64,000 nt of DNA, taken from assembly GCF_003241315.1 (NCBI RefSeq), contig NZ_QFOZ01000004.1:1-64000 (forward strand), written 5' to 3'. Every line of letters starts with the position of its first letter. Position 1 is the stretch's first letter. Source of the stretch: Lawsonella clevelandensis. Its GTDB lineage: Bacteria > Actinomycetota > Actinomycetes > Mycobacteriales > Mycobacteriaceae. Below are positions 29,423 to 38,164 of the stretch, one piece after another. The notes beneath the pieces are model-generated. The model had not been told where the DNA came from. It did not search any database and saw nothing but the letters and a program-made list of their open reading frames with translations. The position numbers and the translations under genes are program-made.

Positions 29423-31189
29423 ATGCTTCGTCCGTTCCGTTCCGCTCGTGCCACTGGCACCATTGTCGCGGCATCGCTACTTATTGCCACGCCTGCGGTC
29501 GTTGTCCCCACCCTGGGCGCACACAACATTGGGCCTATGGCCGGTGTTTTCGCCCAGGCGGCGGGGCAGCCCACCATCACCAAAACGAAGTGGCTCTCCG
29601 ATCGCCATGTCGCTATCTGGATCAATAGCCCCGCCATGAAATGCGTGCGGCAAGTACAACTCCTCTTGCCGCCCACTTTCAAGAGCAATCCCCGACTGTC
29701 GTACCCTGCCCTCTATCTGCTAGACGGTATGCGTGCCGCCACCTCCTATAGTGGCTGGACGAAGTATACGGACATTATACAAACAGTTGATAAGGCCGAG
29801 TTCATTACCGTTCTCCCCATTGGTGGGGCGGCATCGTTCTATACGAACTGGGAGAAATCCCCCGAGCCGAAGAACGCTATGCAGTGGGAGAAATTCCTCA
29901 CGGTGGAACTCCCCAACGTGTTGCGGAACCACTGGCGCGTGAATAAGAGCGCCGGTGTGGCGGGGCTGTCCATGGGCGGTACTGCCGCCGTGAACCTGGC
30001 CGAACGCCACCCCAGCCTGTACCGCTTTGTGGGCTCCTACTCCGGCTATCTGGATACGTCCTCCGATGGTATGGGGGAGGCCATTGACCAGGCCATGCGG
30101 GAAGTGAAACCGAAGTACCACGCCACCCAAATGTGGGGGAAGTACCAGTCCGCTAACTGGCGTGCCCACGATCCGAAACTGCACGTGGATCGACTCTCCG
30201 GGAAGAGTATTTATATCTCCGCCGGATCTGGCAACACTGGCCCCTACGATAAACCCTCCCAAGTGGAAGGTATTCCCGAAAATACTGCCGCCTACACGCT
30301 AGAGATCCTTTCCCACCTGACGTCGAAAACATTTGTGAGTGCGGCGGAGCAGGCCAATGTTCGCATGACGGTTAAATTCCGTCCCTCGGGAACACACTCG
30401 TGGCCTTACTGGCAGTTTGAATTTAAGCAGTCCCTGCCACAGATTGCGAAGGCTCTCGGCCTGCCAACTGTGGGTACCACCCCCGGCAATATCCAGTACA
30501 ACGACTCACTGTCCAGCTACGCAAAGCACGGTGACAGTACTGCTCAGTCTGCACAGTCTGCGCAGCCCGCTAAATCTGGGAAAGCGACTCCTACACGCAA
30601 GCCCTACCATGCCCCCGCCAAGGTAGCGGCAGAACTCAATAAGCGGAATCCGAATAAGCCTATCCCCTATAAGACACCCAAAAATAACTCCAAGTGTAAG
30701 ACTGTGGGGGACATTAAAAAGTATCTGAAGGGGTACCCGGCTATCGCAAAAGCTGCTGGGCACTGCCAAACAGACGAGTATGCCGTACCCGGCGGACGTG
30801 CCCAAAACTTTGAGCATGGACGCATATTCTGGTCCCCCGGGACAGGTGCCGTCCTTGTTAAAGGCAAGGTTGATGAGGCCTACAAGAAGATGGGATCCTC
30901 CGGCTCCGTGCTAGGACTACCCGTCGATGAGGAACACAAGACCCACGATAAACGCGGCTACTACCAGGACTTCCAGGGTGGACGGCTGTATTGGTCCTTC
31001 CAGAATGGGGCGCACTGGGTGCGCGGTACCATTCTGGATAAGTATCGGCAGATGGGCTACACGTCCGGCAAGCTGGGCTGGCCAACCTCTAACGAGAAAG
31101 CGACGAAGAAGGGCGCTGTCTCTTCCTTTGAGCACGGTCGTATTGAGTGGACCGCTAAAAATAACACGGCGAAGTACTACAAGAAGTAA
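29423..31189 (+). CDS. Mycolyltransferase with C-terminal LGFP repeats
   Basis: 588 residues. A signal peptide is followed by an antigen-85-type domain (about 45-345) with the nucleophile S183 in GLSMGGTAA and the histidine in GTHSWPYW. A Ser/Ala/Lys/Pro-rich linker leads to about 150 residues of LGFP-type repeats (SGSVLGLPVDEE, SGKLGWPTSNE, with GGR/HGRIYW elements) that are thought to bind the cell wall, as in the corynebacterial PS1/Cmt1 protein. It should transfer mycolates at the wall surface. The start is one of two adjacent ATGs at 29420 and 29423; the latter is better spaced from GAGG. A TTG at 29402 is less likely. Confidence 0.92.
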   Translation: MLRPFRSARATGTIVAASLLIATPAVVVPTLGAHNIGPMAGVFAQAAGQPTITKTKWLSDRHVAIWINSPAMKCVRQVQLLLPPTFKSNPRLSYPALYLLDGMRAATSYSGWTKYTDIIQTVDKAEFITVLPIGGAASFYTNWEKSPEPKNAMQWEKFLTVELPNVLRNHWRVNKSAGVAGLSMGGTAAVNLAERHPSLYRFVGSYSGYLDTSSDGMGEAIDQAMREVKPKYHATQMWGKYQSANWRAHDPKLHVDRLSGKSIYISAGSGNTGPYDKPSQVEGIPENTAAYTLEILSHLTSKTFVSAAEQANVRMTVKFRPSGTHSWPYWQFEFKQSLPQIAKALGLPTVGTTPGNIQYNDSLSSYAKHGDSTAQSAQSAQPAKSGKATPTRKPYHAPAKVAAELNKRNPNKPIPYKTPKNNSKCKTVGDIKKYLKGYPAIAKAAGHCQTDEYAVPGGRAQNFEHGRIFWSPGTGAVLVKGKVDEAYKKMGSSGSVLGLPVDEEHKTHDKRGYYQDFQGGRLYWSFQNGAHWVRGTILDKYRQMGYTSGKLGWPTSNEKATKKGAVSSFEHGRIEWTAKNNTAKYYKK

Positions 31190-31225
31190 CTATTCTGTAC
31201 GTCTTACTACCGTAAGGACTTCATT

Positions 31226-31705
31226 ATGCGAGAGAGTAACCGTCGCCCGCAGTATCGTCTTGCCGCCCTCAGTATGGCTGTGCTTATAGCGTGCAGTGGG
31301 CTTACTGCCTGCGGAAAATCTGACGTAGACGGTACTGGTGGAGATTCCGCGACGGAAACCTCCACGACATCGGCGTCCCCGCGTTCCTCCGATGGTGCCA
31401 ATCCGGCGCAGCCGAGTGAATTGTCGGAGGATTACCCGGGGCCCTCCACTGTCATGCGTACTGCCCAAGATGATGAGTATCTGCAGGATCTCAAGAATCA
31501 GGGCATTACGGTTGATGGTGTGGAGGACTCCCTTATCGGAACCGGAAAGTCTCTGTGCCAGGGGAAGGCGGAGACCGGCCGGGTCGATCCCGTGCTGGCG
31601 CGGGCTGTCGCAGGGCAGCTCGCGCAGCAGGGGAAAGCTAGCCAGGACACGAAGCAGACCTCCACTATTCTTACGAACACGGCAGTGAAGCACTATTGCC
31701 AGTAG
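31226..31705 (+). CDS. DUF732-type lipoprotein
   Basis: 159 residues with a lipoprotein signal peptide: a basic start, a hydrophobic stretch and the lipobox L-T-A-C at about residues 26-29. A Ser/Thr/Gly-rich linker follows. The last 90 residues (DDEYLQDLKNQGITVDGVED...SLCQ...VKHYC) resemble DUF732, with two cysteines that could pair. It is placed on the outside of the cytoplasmic membrane by lipid anchoring. The gene sits between mycolyltransferase 2 and the cutinase-like lipase in the same direction with short gaps, so it probably belongs to the mycolate-transfer operon. The function is unknown. Confidence 0.75.
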   Translation: MRESNRRPQYRLAALSMAVLIACSGLTACGKSDVDGTGGDSATETSTTSASPRSSDGANPAQPSELSEDYPGPSTVMRTAQDDEYLQDLKNQGITVDGVEDSLIGTGKSLCQGKAETGRVDPVLARAVAGQLAQQGKASQDTKQTSTILTNTAVKHYCQ

Positions 31706-31753
31706 AGTGGAACAGTCTGCCATTACCGGTTGTCCGTGAAGGAGGGACTGTCT

Positions 31754-32698
31754 ATGTGGGGGAAAGAGACGAGCCCGCAACACGGTAAGAAACGTAGTGT
31801 GGGAATTATTGTGCTCACACTGCTTGTTGTTGTGGTGGTAGTTGGTGCGCTGCTGTGGAATGTGGTGGGGAACCGTCCTCAGAGTAAGCCTGCAAAAACA
31901 GCGGCGGTGAATCCTGCCGGCTGCCCCATGGTGGAGGTGCTGGCGGTGCCAGGGACGTGGGAATCCGAGCCCAATGATGACCCCTTCCACCCCCATTTCC
32001 GCCGTAATGCCATGCTGCTGAACGTTACTCGCCCCCTGCAGCAGCATTATGACTCGTCCCGCGTACGGGTATACACCATTCCTTACCTGGCCCAGTTCCG
32101 GAATATGAATTCCGAACACGAGGCCAGCTATGATGATTCCCGCGAGCAGGGGAAGGACCGTCTAGCGGCGGAAATGAGCCGCATGAATCAGCATTGTCCA
32201 CAGACGAAGTTCCTGTTGACGGGCTTTTCGCAGGGTGCTGTTATTGCCGGTGACGTTGCCTCCGATATTGGCAATAGTCGCCTTACCATTCCCGACAAGA
32301 ATATGCTGGGTGTGGCACTGCTGGCAGATGGCAGGCGCGTGAATGGGCAGGGTATTAATCCTGGTAAACCGTTAAATGGGCAGGGGCTAGAGGTTACGTT
32401 AGGGCCCATGGGTAGTGGGCTAGGCATCATATCCGGTACTGACGCCACTATGAAGGGCCGTCGCAGTGACGGTTTTGGGGTGCTCAATGAGCGCACCTAC
32501 CAGTTGTGTTCAGAAAAGGATATTGTCTGCAACGCCAGTAAGAACCCCGTCACGCTCATAGAAAAAGGGCATAATTTCTTCTCTAACAACCCTATTCACT
32601 CCCAATACAATACGAATCCCGATGTTGTTCCCGGTACTACTGCCACACGGTGGATAGTGCAGTGGATGGAGAAACTAATTAATACCGCATTGGCATAG
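31754..32698 (+). CDS. Cutinase-like serine esterase, Rv3802c homologue
   Basis: A 314-residue cutinase-fold hydrolase anchored by one N-terminal membrane segment (about residues 15-37). The nucleophile is S159 in GFSQGAV. The acid lies in EKDIVCNAS and the histidine in the KGHNFFSNN/HSQY region, as in the family. Rv3802c is an essential phospholipase/thioesterase of the mycolate locus in mycobacteria and related enzymes are found beside the mycolyltransferases, as here. The ATG at 31754 has GGAGG eight bases upstream and is preferred to the TTG at 31730. It lies between the DUF732 lipoprotein and accD4. Confidence 0.9.
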   Translation: MWGKETSPQHGKKRSVGIIVLTLLVVVVVVGALLWNVVGNRPQSKPAKTAAVNPAGCPMVEVLAVPGTWESEPNDDPFHPHFRRNAMLLNVTRPLQQHYDSSRVRVYTIPYLAQFRNMNSEHEASYDDSREQGKDRLAAEMSRMNQHCPQTKFLLTGFSQGAVIAGDVASDIGNSRLTIPDKNMLGVALLADGRRVNGQGINPGKPLNGQGLEVTLGPMGSGLGIISGTDATMKGRRSDGFGVLNERTYQLCSEKDIVCNASKNPVTLIEKGHNFFSNNPIHSQYNTNPDVVPGTTATRWIVQWMEKLINTALA

Positions 32699-32794
32699 GG
32701 GAACGAGAGTACTGCGTAACTACTAGCACCGTGTAACTATTGGGATAGGTGCAGGTGGACTAAAATAATGGTGCACTCAGAAAGGACAGCAACT

Positions 32795-34342
32795 GTGAGC
32801 ATGACCACCGCCGAAAAGCTAGCTGACCTCCGGGCTAAAATGGCCCAATCCGAGGACCCTGGCAGTGAGCGTTCCAAGGCGAAGCGCGCCGCGCTGGGCC
32901 GAACAACTCCCCGCCAGCGCATCGATGCCCTCCTGGATAAAGGCTCTTTTGTGGAGATGGGGCGTTTGGCGAAAATGCCCGGAAATCCCGATAACCCCTA
33001 TGGCGATGGCGTTGTCACCGGCCACGGCACTATTGATGGTCGCCCTGTGGTGGTGTACGCCCACGATAATACTGTGTTCGGCGGTTCCGTCGGTGAAGCC
33101 TTCGGTAAGAAGGTTTGTGCCGCAATGGATCTGGCTATTAAAATCGGCTGCCCCGTCATTGGTATTAACGACTCCGGTGGCGCCCGCGTGCAAGATGCCG
33201 TCACCTCTCTCGCCATGTACTCGGAGATCGGCCGCCGCCAATACCCACTATCTGGCCTATCGCCGCAGATTTCTATCATGCTTGGTAAATGCGCGGGCGG
33301 CGCTGTCTACGCCCCCGTCACCACCGACTTCGTGGTGGCCACCAAAGACTCCTACATGTTCGTCACCGGCCCGGACGTTATCCGCTCCGTCACCGGCGAG
33401 GACATCACCATCGAAGAATTAGGCTCCGCCGAAAAACAGATGGAATACGGCAACGTCAACTATGTGGCTGAGGACGAATACGAGGCCTTCGCCTATGTGC
33501 GGCGCCTCCTGTCCTTCCTCCCCACGTCCGCAAACGATCCCGCCCCGCTGGGGCGCACCGGTCTGGAACCAGAAGTGACGGACTCGGATCTGTCCCTGAA
33601 CAGCATCATTCCGGACTCCGATAATGCCTCCTACGACATGATGGACGTGCTGGTCAAGATTTTTGACGATGGTGACGTCCTGGAGGTCACCCCCGGCTAC
33701 GGCGCTAACCTCATTACCGCCTTCGCCCGCGTAGATGGCCACCCGGTAGGAGTTATTGCCAACCAGCCGACAGTTCTTTCCGGCTGCCTGGATGCGCGCG
33801 CCGCGGAAAAGGCTGCCCGCCACGTTGCCCTCTGCAACGCCTACAACATTCCCATCACGTTCGTGGTGGATGTGCCTGGATTCCTCCCCGGTTTCGAGGA
33901 GGAGAAGAACGGTGTTATTCACCGTGGCGCAAAGTTCCTGGATGGCATTGTGGGCGCTAGTGTTCCCAAGGTAACAGTGGTGCTGCGCAAGGCTTATGGC
34001 GGCGGCTACGCAGTGATGGGCTCAAAGAACCTGGGTACGGATATTAACTTCGCCTGGCCCACCGCCCGCATTGCGGTGATGGGTGCAGAAGGTGCCGTGA
34101 ACCTGTTGAAGCGCCGCGAAATTGAGGCTGCCGGCCCGGAAGAGGGTGCGAAGATCCGCAAGCAGTTCATTGAAATGTACAACACGTATATGGCCACCCC
34201 GTATATTGCGGCGGAGCGCGGCTACGTTGATGCCGTCATTGAACCTGCTGATACGCGCCTTATGCTGCGGAAGGCTTTTGCCCAGCTGCGGGATAAGGAA
34301 ACACTCCTGCCGCCGCGTCGCCACGAAGTGCCGTTGATGTAG
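32795..34342 (+). CDS. accD4: Acyl-CoA carboxylase carboxyltransferase subunit AccD4
   Basis: About 515 residues. This is the carboxyltransferase beta subunit that, with a biotinylated AccA subunit and AccD5/AccE-type partners, carboxylates a long-chain acyl-CoA to give the alpha-branch donor for Pks13. Both crotonase-like halves are present: [21 protein letters not shown] and [10 protein letters not shown] in the first, and [24 protein letters not shown] in the second. A GTG at 32795 with AAAGGA eight bases upstream is the best start; an ATG at 32768 would add nine residues. It ends the plus-strand mycolate operon and is followed by a strong terminator. Confidence 0.94.
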   Translation: MSMTTAEKLADLRAKMAQSEDPGSERSKAKRAALGRTTPRQRIDALLDKGSFVEMGRLAKMPGNPDNPYGDGVVTGHGTIDGRPVVVYAHDNTVFGGSVGEAFGKKVCAAMDLAIKIGCPVIGINDSGGARVQDAVTSLAMYSEIGRRQYPLSGLSPQISIMLGKCAGGAVYAPVTTDFVVATKDSYMFVTGPDVIRSVTGEDITIEELGSAEKQMEYGNVNYVAEDEYEAFAYVRRLLSFLPTSANDPAPLGRTGLEPEVTDSDLSLNSIIPDSDNASYDMMDVLVKIFDDGDVLEVTPGYGANLITAFARVDGHPVGVIANQPTVLSGCLDARAAEKAARHVALCNAYNIPITFVVDVPGFLPGFEEEKNGVIHRGAKFLDGIVGASVPKVTVVLRKAYGGGYAVMGSKNLGTDINFAWPTARIAVMGAEGAVNLLKRREIEAAGPEEGAKIRKQFIEMYNTYMATPYIAAERGYVDAVIEPADTRLMLRKAFAQLRDKETLLPPRRHEVPLM

Positions 34343-34408
34343 TAGACGTTACGTGCAGACTAGGCATCGCATAGTGTGCGGTGTTTGTACGCTTTGAAAT
34401 ACTGAGAT

Positions 34409-34453
34409 AAAAGGATCCCCCGCTTCCTGATGAGGTGAGCGGGGGATCCTTTT
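34409..34453. terminator. Bidirectional terminator between accD4 and emb
   Basis: A perfect 15-base-pair stem (34409-34423 with 34439-34453, core aaaaggatcccccgc) has A- and T-runs on opposite arms. It can end both converging transcripts. Confidence 0.85.
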
Positions 34454-34507
34454 ACACGGCGCTGTTAGCTGGGCATAGCCTATTCGGAACGGCCCGGCTG
34501 TTGTACC

Positions 34508-37500
34508 TTAGCCGATGTTCATTTTGCCGGGGTTCCATAGGCCGGAGCGTTTCTCCGTACCGTACTGAATATCGGCGCGCACTGGCAGTCCTGGCTGGCG
34601 GGTGCCGTAGGGTGTGAGTCGTTTCAGCGACCCCCACTCGCGTCCCCAATCGTCCTTCAAGTAGGTGGGCACTTCCTCATCACTGCTAAGGCCTTCAGTA
34701 ATGCCGAGGGATCCACCGAACTTGGTGGCTTGCCACGTGTCCGTATTGTTGACGGTGGATTCACGGTCGGGCGAGATGCGCCACTTGGGGCGTTCGGTAA
34801 CGCCAGCGTAGTGGCTGTAGGGGTGAATGCAGGGGAATTGTAGGGCGATTTCCCAGTCGAGCAGGGTGGGGTCGTCGGAGCCCACATAGTTCTGCAGGGT
34901 CACCAGGTGCGGCAGGCGCGGCGGGGTGACGGCCACCCAGTGGTCGGGGTCCAGGTTAGTGTCCTCACCGACAAGGCGGACGGCGTTGGCTTCGGCGGGG
35001 ATAGCGCTGCGGGGAATACGCATGTTGCGCCAGGCAGGAATGGGGCCCACATCGTAGGGGAGTACTTGGCCCAGCATTTTTACGCTGCCGTCGGGTTGAG
35101 TGACGCCGTATTGTAGGTAGACGGGCTGCCCGTAGGATTCGTTGCCGTTGACGTTCAAGAATTTCAGGCGCCCGGCGGCGGTGAACACGATAACGGGGTG
35201 TGCGTCGTCTGCTTTAGGGAGGCTGTACCAGGCGGTTTGTAGGGTGGCGGAGTGCTGCATGCCGTACTGGTAGGAGCCTAGGACAGGGGTGGTTTTCGGG
35301 TTGAGTCCGAAGGGGAGTTTCGCATGGGAACCATTGACACCCAGGTCGGTTTCTACGCCACCGTCAATGCCGCCTTGCTGCCCGGATTGTTTAGTAAGAG
35401 AAGGCAATTCGGCTTTGTAGTCGGTGCCGGCGGTGCCTTGCTGAATGTAGACGGGGTCGGCTTCAATATGGTCGGGAACACCCCAGGCCTCGAAGTTTTT
35501 GGTGGTGGGGCCGGCGAGGGGGCCGCGGGCGATAGTGTTCCCGTCTTGGGGGGTGCGTTCCCATTCCTGGTGGGGGAGGGGTGTCAGCATTCCCTTATTG
35601 GGGTCGGGTTCAACGAGGATATTGTCGGCCATCATGCATTTGTGCCCGGCGAGAACATCCATGTTGCCTTTCGCCACGGAATAGGCGGGGTATTGCGAGA
35701 TAGCGGCCTTGCCGAAGGTCAGTAGGTAGAAGGCAACGGTGAGCCAGGCAACGATGGTGACGGGGGCGGCACCCAGAATGCGGAGGCGTTCGCGGCCTTT
35801 CGCAGTGGAGGGTTCCTTGGGGGGTCGGAAGTCTTGCGTCATGTGCTGCCAGCCGGCCACCAGGAAAGCGATGATGGCAATGACCATGACAATCTTGAAA
35901 AGCTCCACCCCGTGGATTTGGGGGACTTTGTCGAACCAGGGAATGTGGTAGTGGCTGACGAACCACCAGTCGTTGACGGTAGCCAGGGAGAATGCCAGGA
36001 CGAATCCCATAGCGCCCAGGACGAGGCTGCGGTTACGGCTAGACCGGAGGGCTGTATTGCCGATGGCGAGGGCGGCCAGTGCCGCCAGAATGGGGGCGAT
36101 GCCGGCGTAGGCGCCGAAGTGGTGGGTCCACTTGGTGGGGCTGAACATCATGAGGATAAGAGTGCCGTAGGTGATGCCGAGGGCACGCCAGCTGGGGCCG
36201 GGGTCAGCGCCCGTAATTTTACGATTGCGGAGGAGGACGACCGTCACCACAATAAGGCAGAACAGCATGGTGAAGACGGCAATGCGGCGGGACATGGAGC
36301 CGTCCACGGTTTGAATGGTCAGCCAGAAGTAGCGGAGGACTTCCCGGTACCAGGGCATGTTAGGGCCAATATCGCCGCGGACGCGGGTGGCTTCCCGCAC
36401 AGCACCAATGTTGTGGTCGCCAAAGACGCAGGTCAGAATAGCAAAGCCGGATGCGGCAATGGGCCCAATTTGGGCGGCCACGCCAACGCGGGGGCGACGT
36501 TCCCGCATAACGTGAAGGAGTGGGCGAATGGCGGCGACGAGGGCGGCCACAGCCATCAAACCCGTGGGGTTGCCGGAGAGTGCCAAGGCAGCGGTAAGCA
36601 CAGAGATGGTGGCGGGCAGCATCCGATGTGTGGCAATGCTTTTCTCCAGCAGGGCCCAGGTGAGCAGGGCCATCATGGCGACGAATGGTTCAGGGCGCAT
36701 GCCATTGTTGAACGCCATGTGGAAGATGAGGAAAACACCGGCGGCAGTCCAGGTGGTGATCTTGCGCTTGTAGAGGCCTTCACCGAGGCGCGGAATGATG
36801 GATTTGGAGATCAGCATCCAGGTGAGGACAGCGCAGATGAGGGCGGGGAGCCGCACGAAGGGGCTGGTGGGGTTGGCGGCGGCGAAGCCTTTCAAAATGT
36901 CGTAGTAGGGGGAGCCGAAGGGGGATTCGGTAACGCCATACCAGCGGTAGTAGTTGGCCATGTAGCCGGCACCCTGGTTCGCTACCCGCACCATGGTGTG
37001 AATGTAGCCGTCGTCGGAGGTATTGGCGCCAATGAAATGCCAGATCAGCAGGATAATGTAGACGACGGCGTCCAGGGCGGTGAAGCTGCTCCAGTGGCTG
37101 CGGATAGTGCCGTCGGGGCGCCGGTAGCCGGTGGGGGTGTGAGGTGTGGGTTGCACGATGGCGTCTATGCGAGCCAGGGCGATCCAGCTGAGGATCATGC
37201 ATATGACGCCAATAATCATGGCGAGGAGTTTCACCAGGGTGGGGCTGGTGGTGAAGCGGGTATCAATGTGGACGGTGACTTTCATGCCCTGGACGGCAGC
37301 CTGCGGGGTGTCCAGGGGAAGGTCGGAGAAAATGCCCATGGTGATGGGGCGTAGGTGGGCATCATCGGAGGTGAAAGTGACGGGGTTACCAAGCCCGGTG
37401 ACGCGGGCGCGGGCACCGTCTTTATCCACCTCAATATGAATGGTGCCGTCGTGGGCGGCTTCTACCTCACTGCGGTGGAGGGTAAGGAAGGGGGTGTCGC

Positions 37501-37984
37501 GGGAGAGAACGTCCACGGTGTGTTCGGAGACGCGAATGAAAAGACCGCGCTGGGTGGCCTGCAGGGATTGTCCGGGGAGTGTACTGGCAATAATGCCGTC
37601 TTTTTGGCCTTTCATGGCCTGGATAGCGGAGAACGGGACGTCTAGGCTAATGCTTTGCGGACTGTGTGCAATGAGTGGTGCCTCAACGCTTTTCACGCTT
37701 TTATGCTGCGGCCAGGTGACGGTGGCGGTGGTCTGGTTGACCGGCAGGAATGGGGCCAGGATAAAAAGGACCATGCCGAGGAAACCGGTGATGGCGGCCG
37801 TCAGGCGGGCTGCCTTAAGATTCCAGAAACCGGATACGCGATCATGTGATGTGTTCTGTGACGCGCTCTGTGGTGTGCACTGTGATGTGCGCTGTGTCGT
37901 GTTCTGTGATGCGTGGCGGTGTGTATGGCCGTGTGTGCGCCGGTGCGATGTGTGGCGCGAGGTGTGAGGTGCAGGCTCAGACAT
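34508..37984 (-). CDS. Arabinosyltransferase of the Emb family (second copy)
   Basis: A GT53-family membrane enzyme of 1158 residues from the ATG at 37984 (an ATG at 37993 and a GTG at 38044 are also possible). It adds arabinofuranose from decaprenyl-phospho-arabinose outside the membrane to build arabinan. The catalytic D324-D325 lies in GANTSDDGY after the first periplasmic domain, followed by the proline-rich loop region and many spans. The C-terminal 400 residues form the carbohydrate-binding domain. The cytosolic N terminus is unusual, with about 45 residues of His/Thr/Ser/Gln/Arg low complexity. Two emb genes are present where Corynebacterium usually has one and Mycobacterium three. The A/B/C type cannot be told by eye. 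Confidence 0.93.
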   Translation of the reverse strand: MSEPAPHTSRHTSHRRTHGHTHRHASQNTTQRTSQCTPQSASQNTSHDRVSGFWNLKAARLTAAITGFLGMVLFILAPFLPVNQTTATVTWPQHKSVKSVEAPLIAHSPQSISLDVPFSAIQAMKGQKDGIIASTLPGQSLQATQRGLFIRVSEHTVDVLSRDTPFLTLHRSEVEAAHDGTIHIEVDKDGARARVTGLGNPVTFTSDDAHLRPITMGIFSDLPLDTPQAAVQGMKVTVHIDTRFTTSPTLVKLLAMIIGVICMILSWIALARIDAIVQPTPHTPTGYRRPDGTIRSHWSSFTALDAVVYIILLIWHFIGANTSDDGYIHTMVRVANQGAGYMANYYRWYGVTESPFGSPYYDILKGFAAANPTSPFVRLPALICAVLTWMLISKSIIPRLGEGLYKRKITTWTAAGVFLIFHMAFNNGMRPEPFVAMMALLTWALLEKSIATHRMLPATISVLTAALALSGNPTGLMAVAALVAAIRPLLHVMRERRPRVGVAAQIGPIAASGFAILTCVFGDHNIGAVREATRVRGDIGPNMPWYREVLRYFWLTIQTVDGSMSRRIAVFTMLFCLIVVTVVLLRNRKITGADPGPSWRALGITYGTLILMMFSPTKWTHHFGAYAGIAPILAALAALAIGNTALRSSRNRSLVLGAMGFVLAFSLATVNDWWFVSHYHIPWFDKVPQIHGVELFKIVMVIAIIAFLVAGWQHMTQDFRPPKEPSTAKGRERLRILGAAPVTIVAWLTVAFYLLTFGKAAISQYPAYSVAKGNMDVLAGHKCMMADNILVEPDPNKGMLTPLPHQEWERTPQDGNTIARGPLAGPTTKNFEAWGVPDHIEADPVYIQQGTAGTDYKAELPSLTKQSGQQGGIDGGVETDLGVNGSHAKLPFGLNPKTTPVLGSYQYGMQHSATLQTAWYSLPKADDAHPVIVFTAAGRLKFLNVNGNESYGQPVYLQYGVTQPDGSVKMLGQVLPYDVGPIPAWRNMRIPRSAIPAEANAVRLVGEDTNLDPDHWVAVTPPRLPHLVTLQNYVGSDDPTLLDWEIALQFPCIHPYSHYAGVTERPKWRISPDRESTVNNTDTWQATKFGGSLGITEGLSSDEEVPTYLKDDWGREWGSLKRLTPYGTRQPGLPVRADIQYGTEKRSGLWNPGKMNIG

Positions 37985-38164
37985 GCCCCTCATTCTACCT
38001 AGTACCCCCTGGGCTAAACCTAGTCGAGGCAGTCTCGGCCACACCCCGACCTACCCTGGTTTAGCCCAGCCTACCCAGAGTCATGCCTAGGCCATGTCGG
38101 GTGCTCTTAAGCCACACCCCGGACTGTCCCGGCGCACTAGTGCTCCGGGGCTAGTGGCTTGGGG

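Noticed and set aside
35834..37354. 506-codon open frame on the plus strand inside the second emb gene
   Set aside because: It is antisense to a clear Emb coding region, its product is Gly/Asp/Glu/His-rich without motifs, and it arises from the codon bias of emb.
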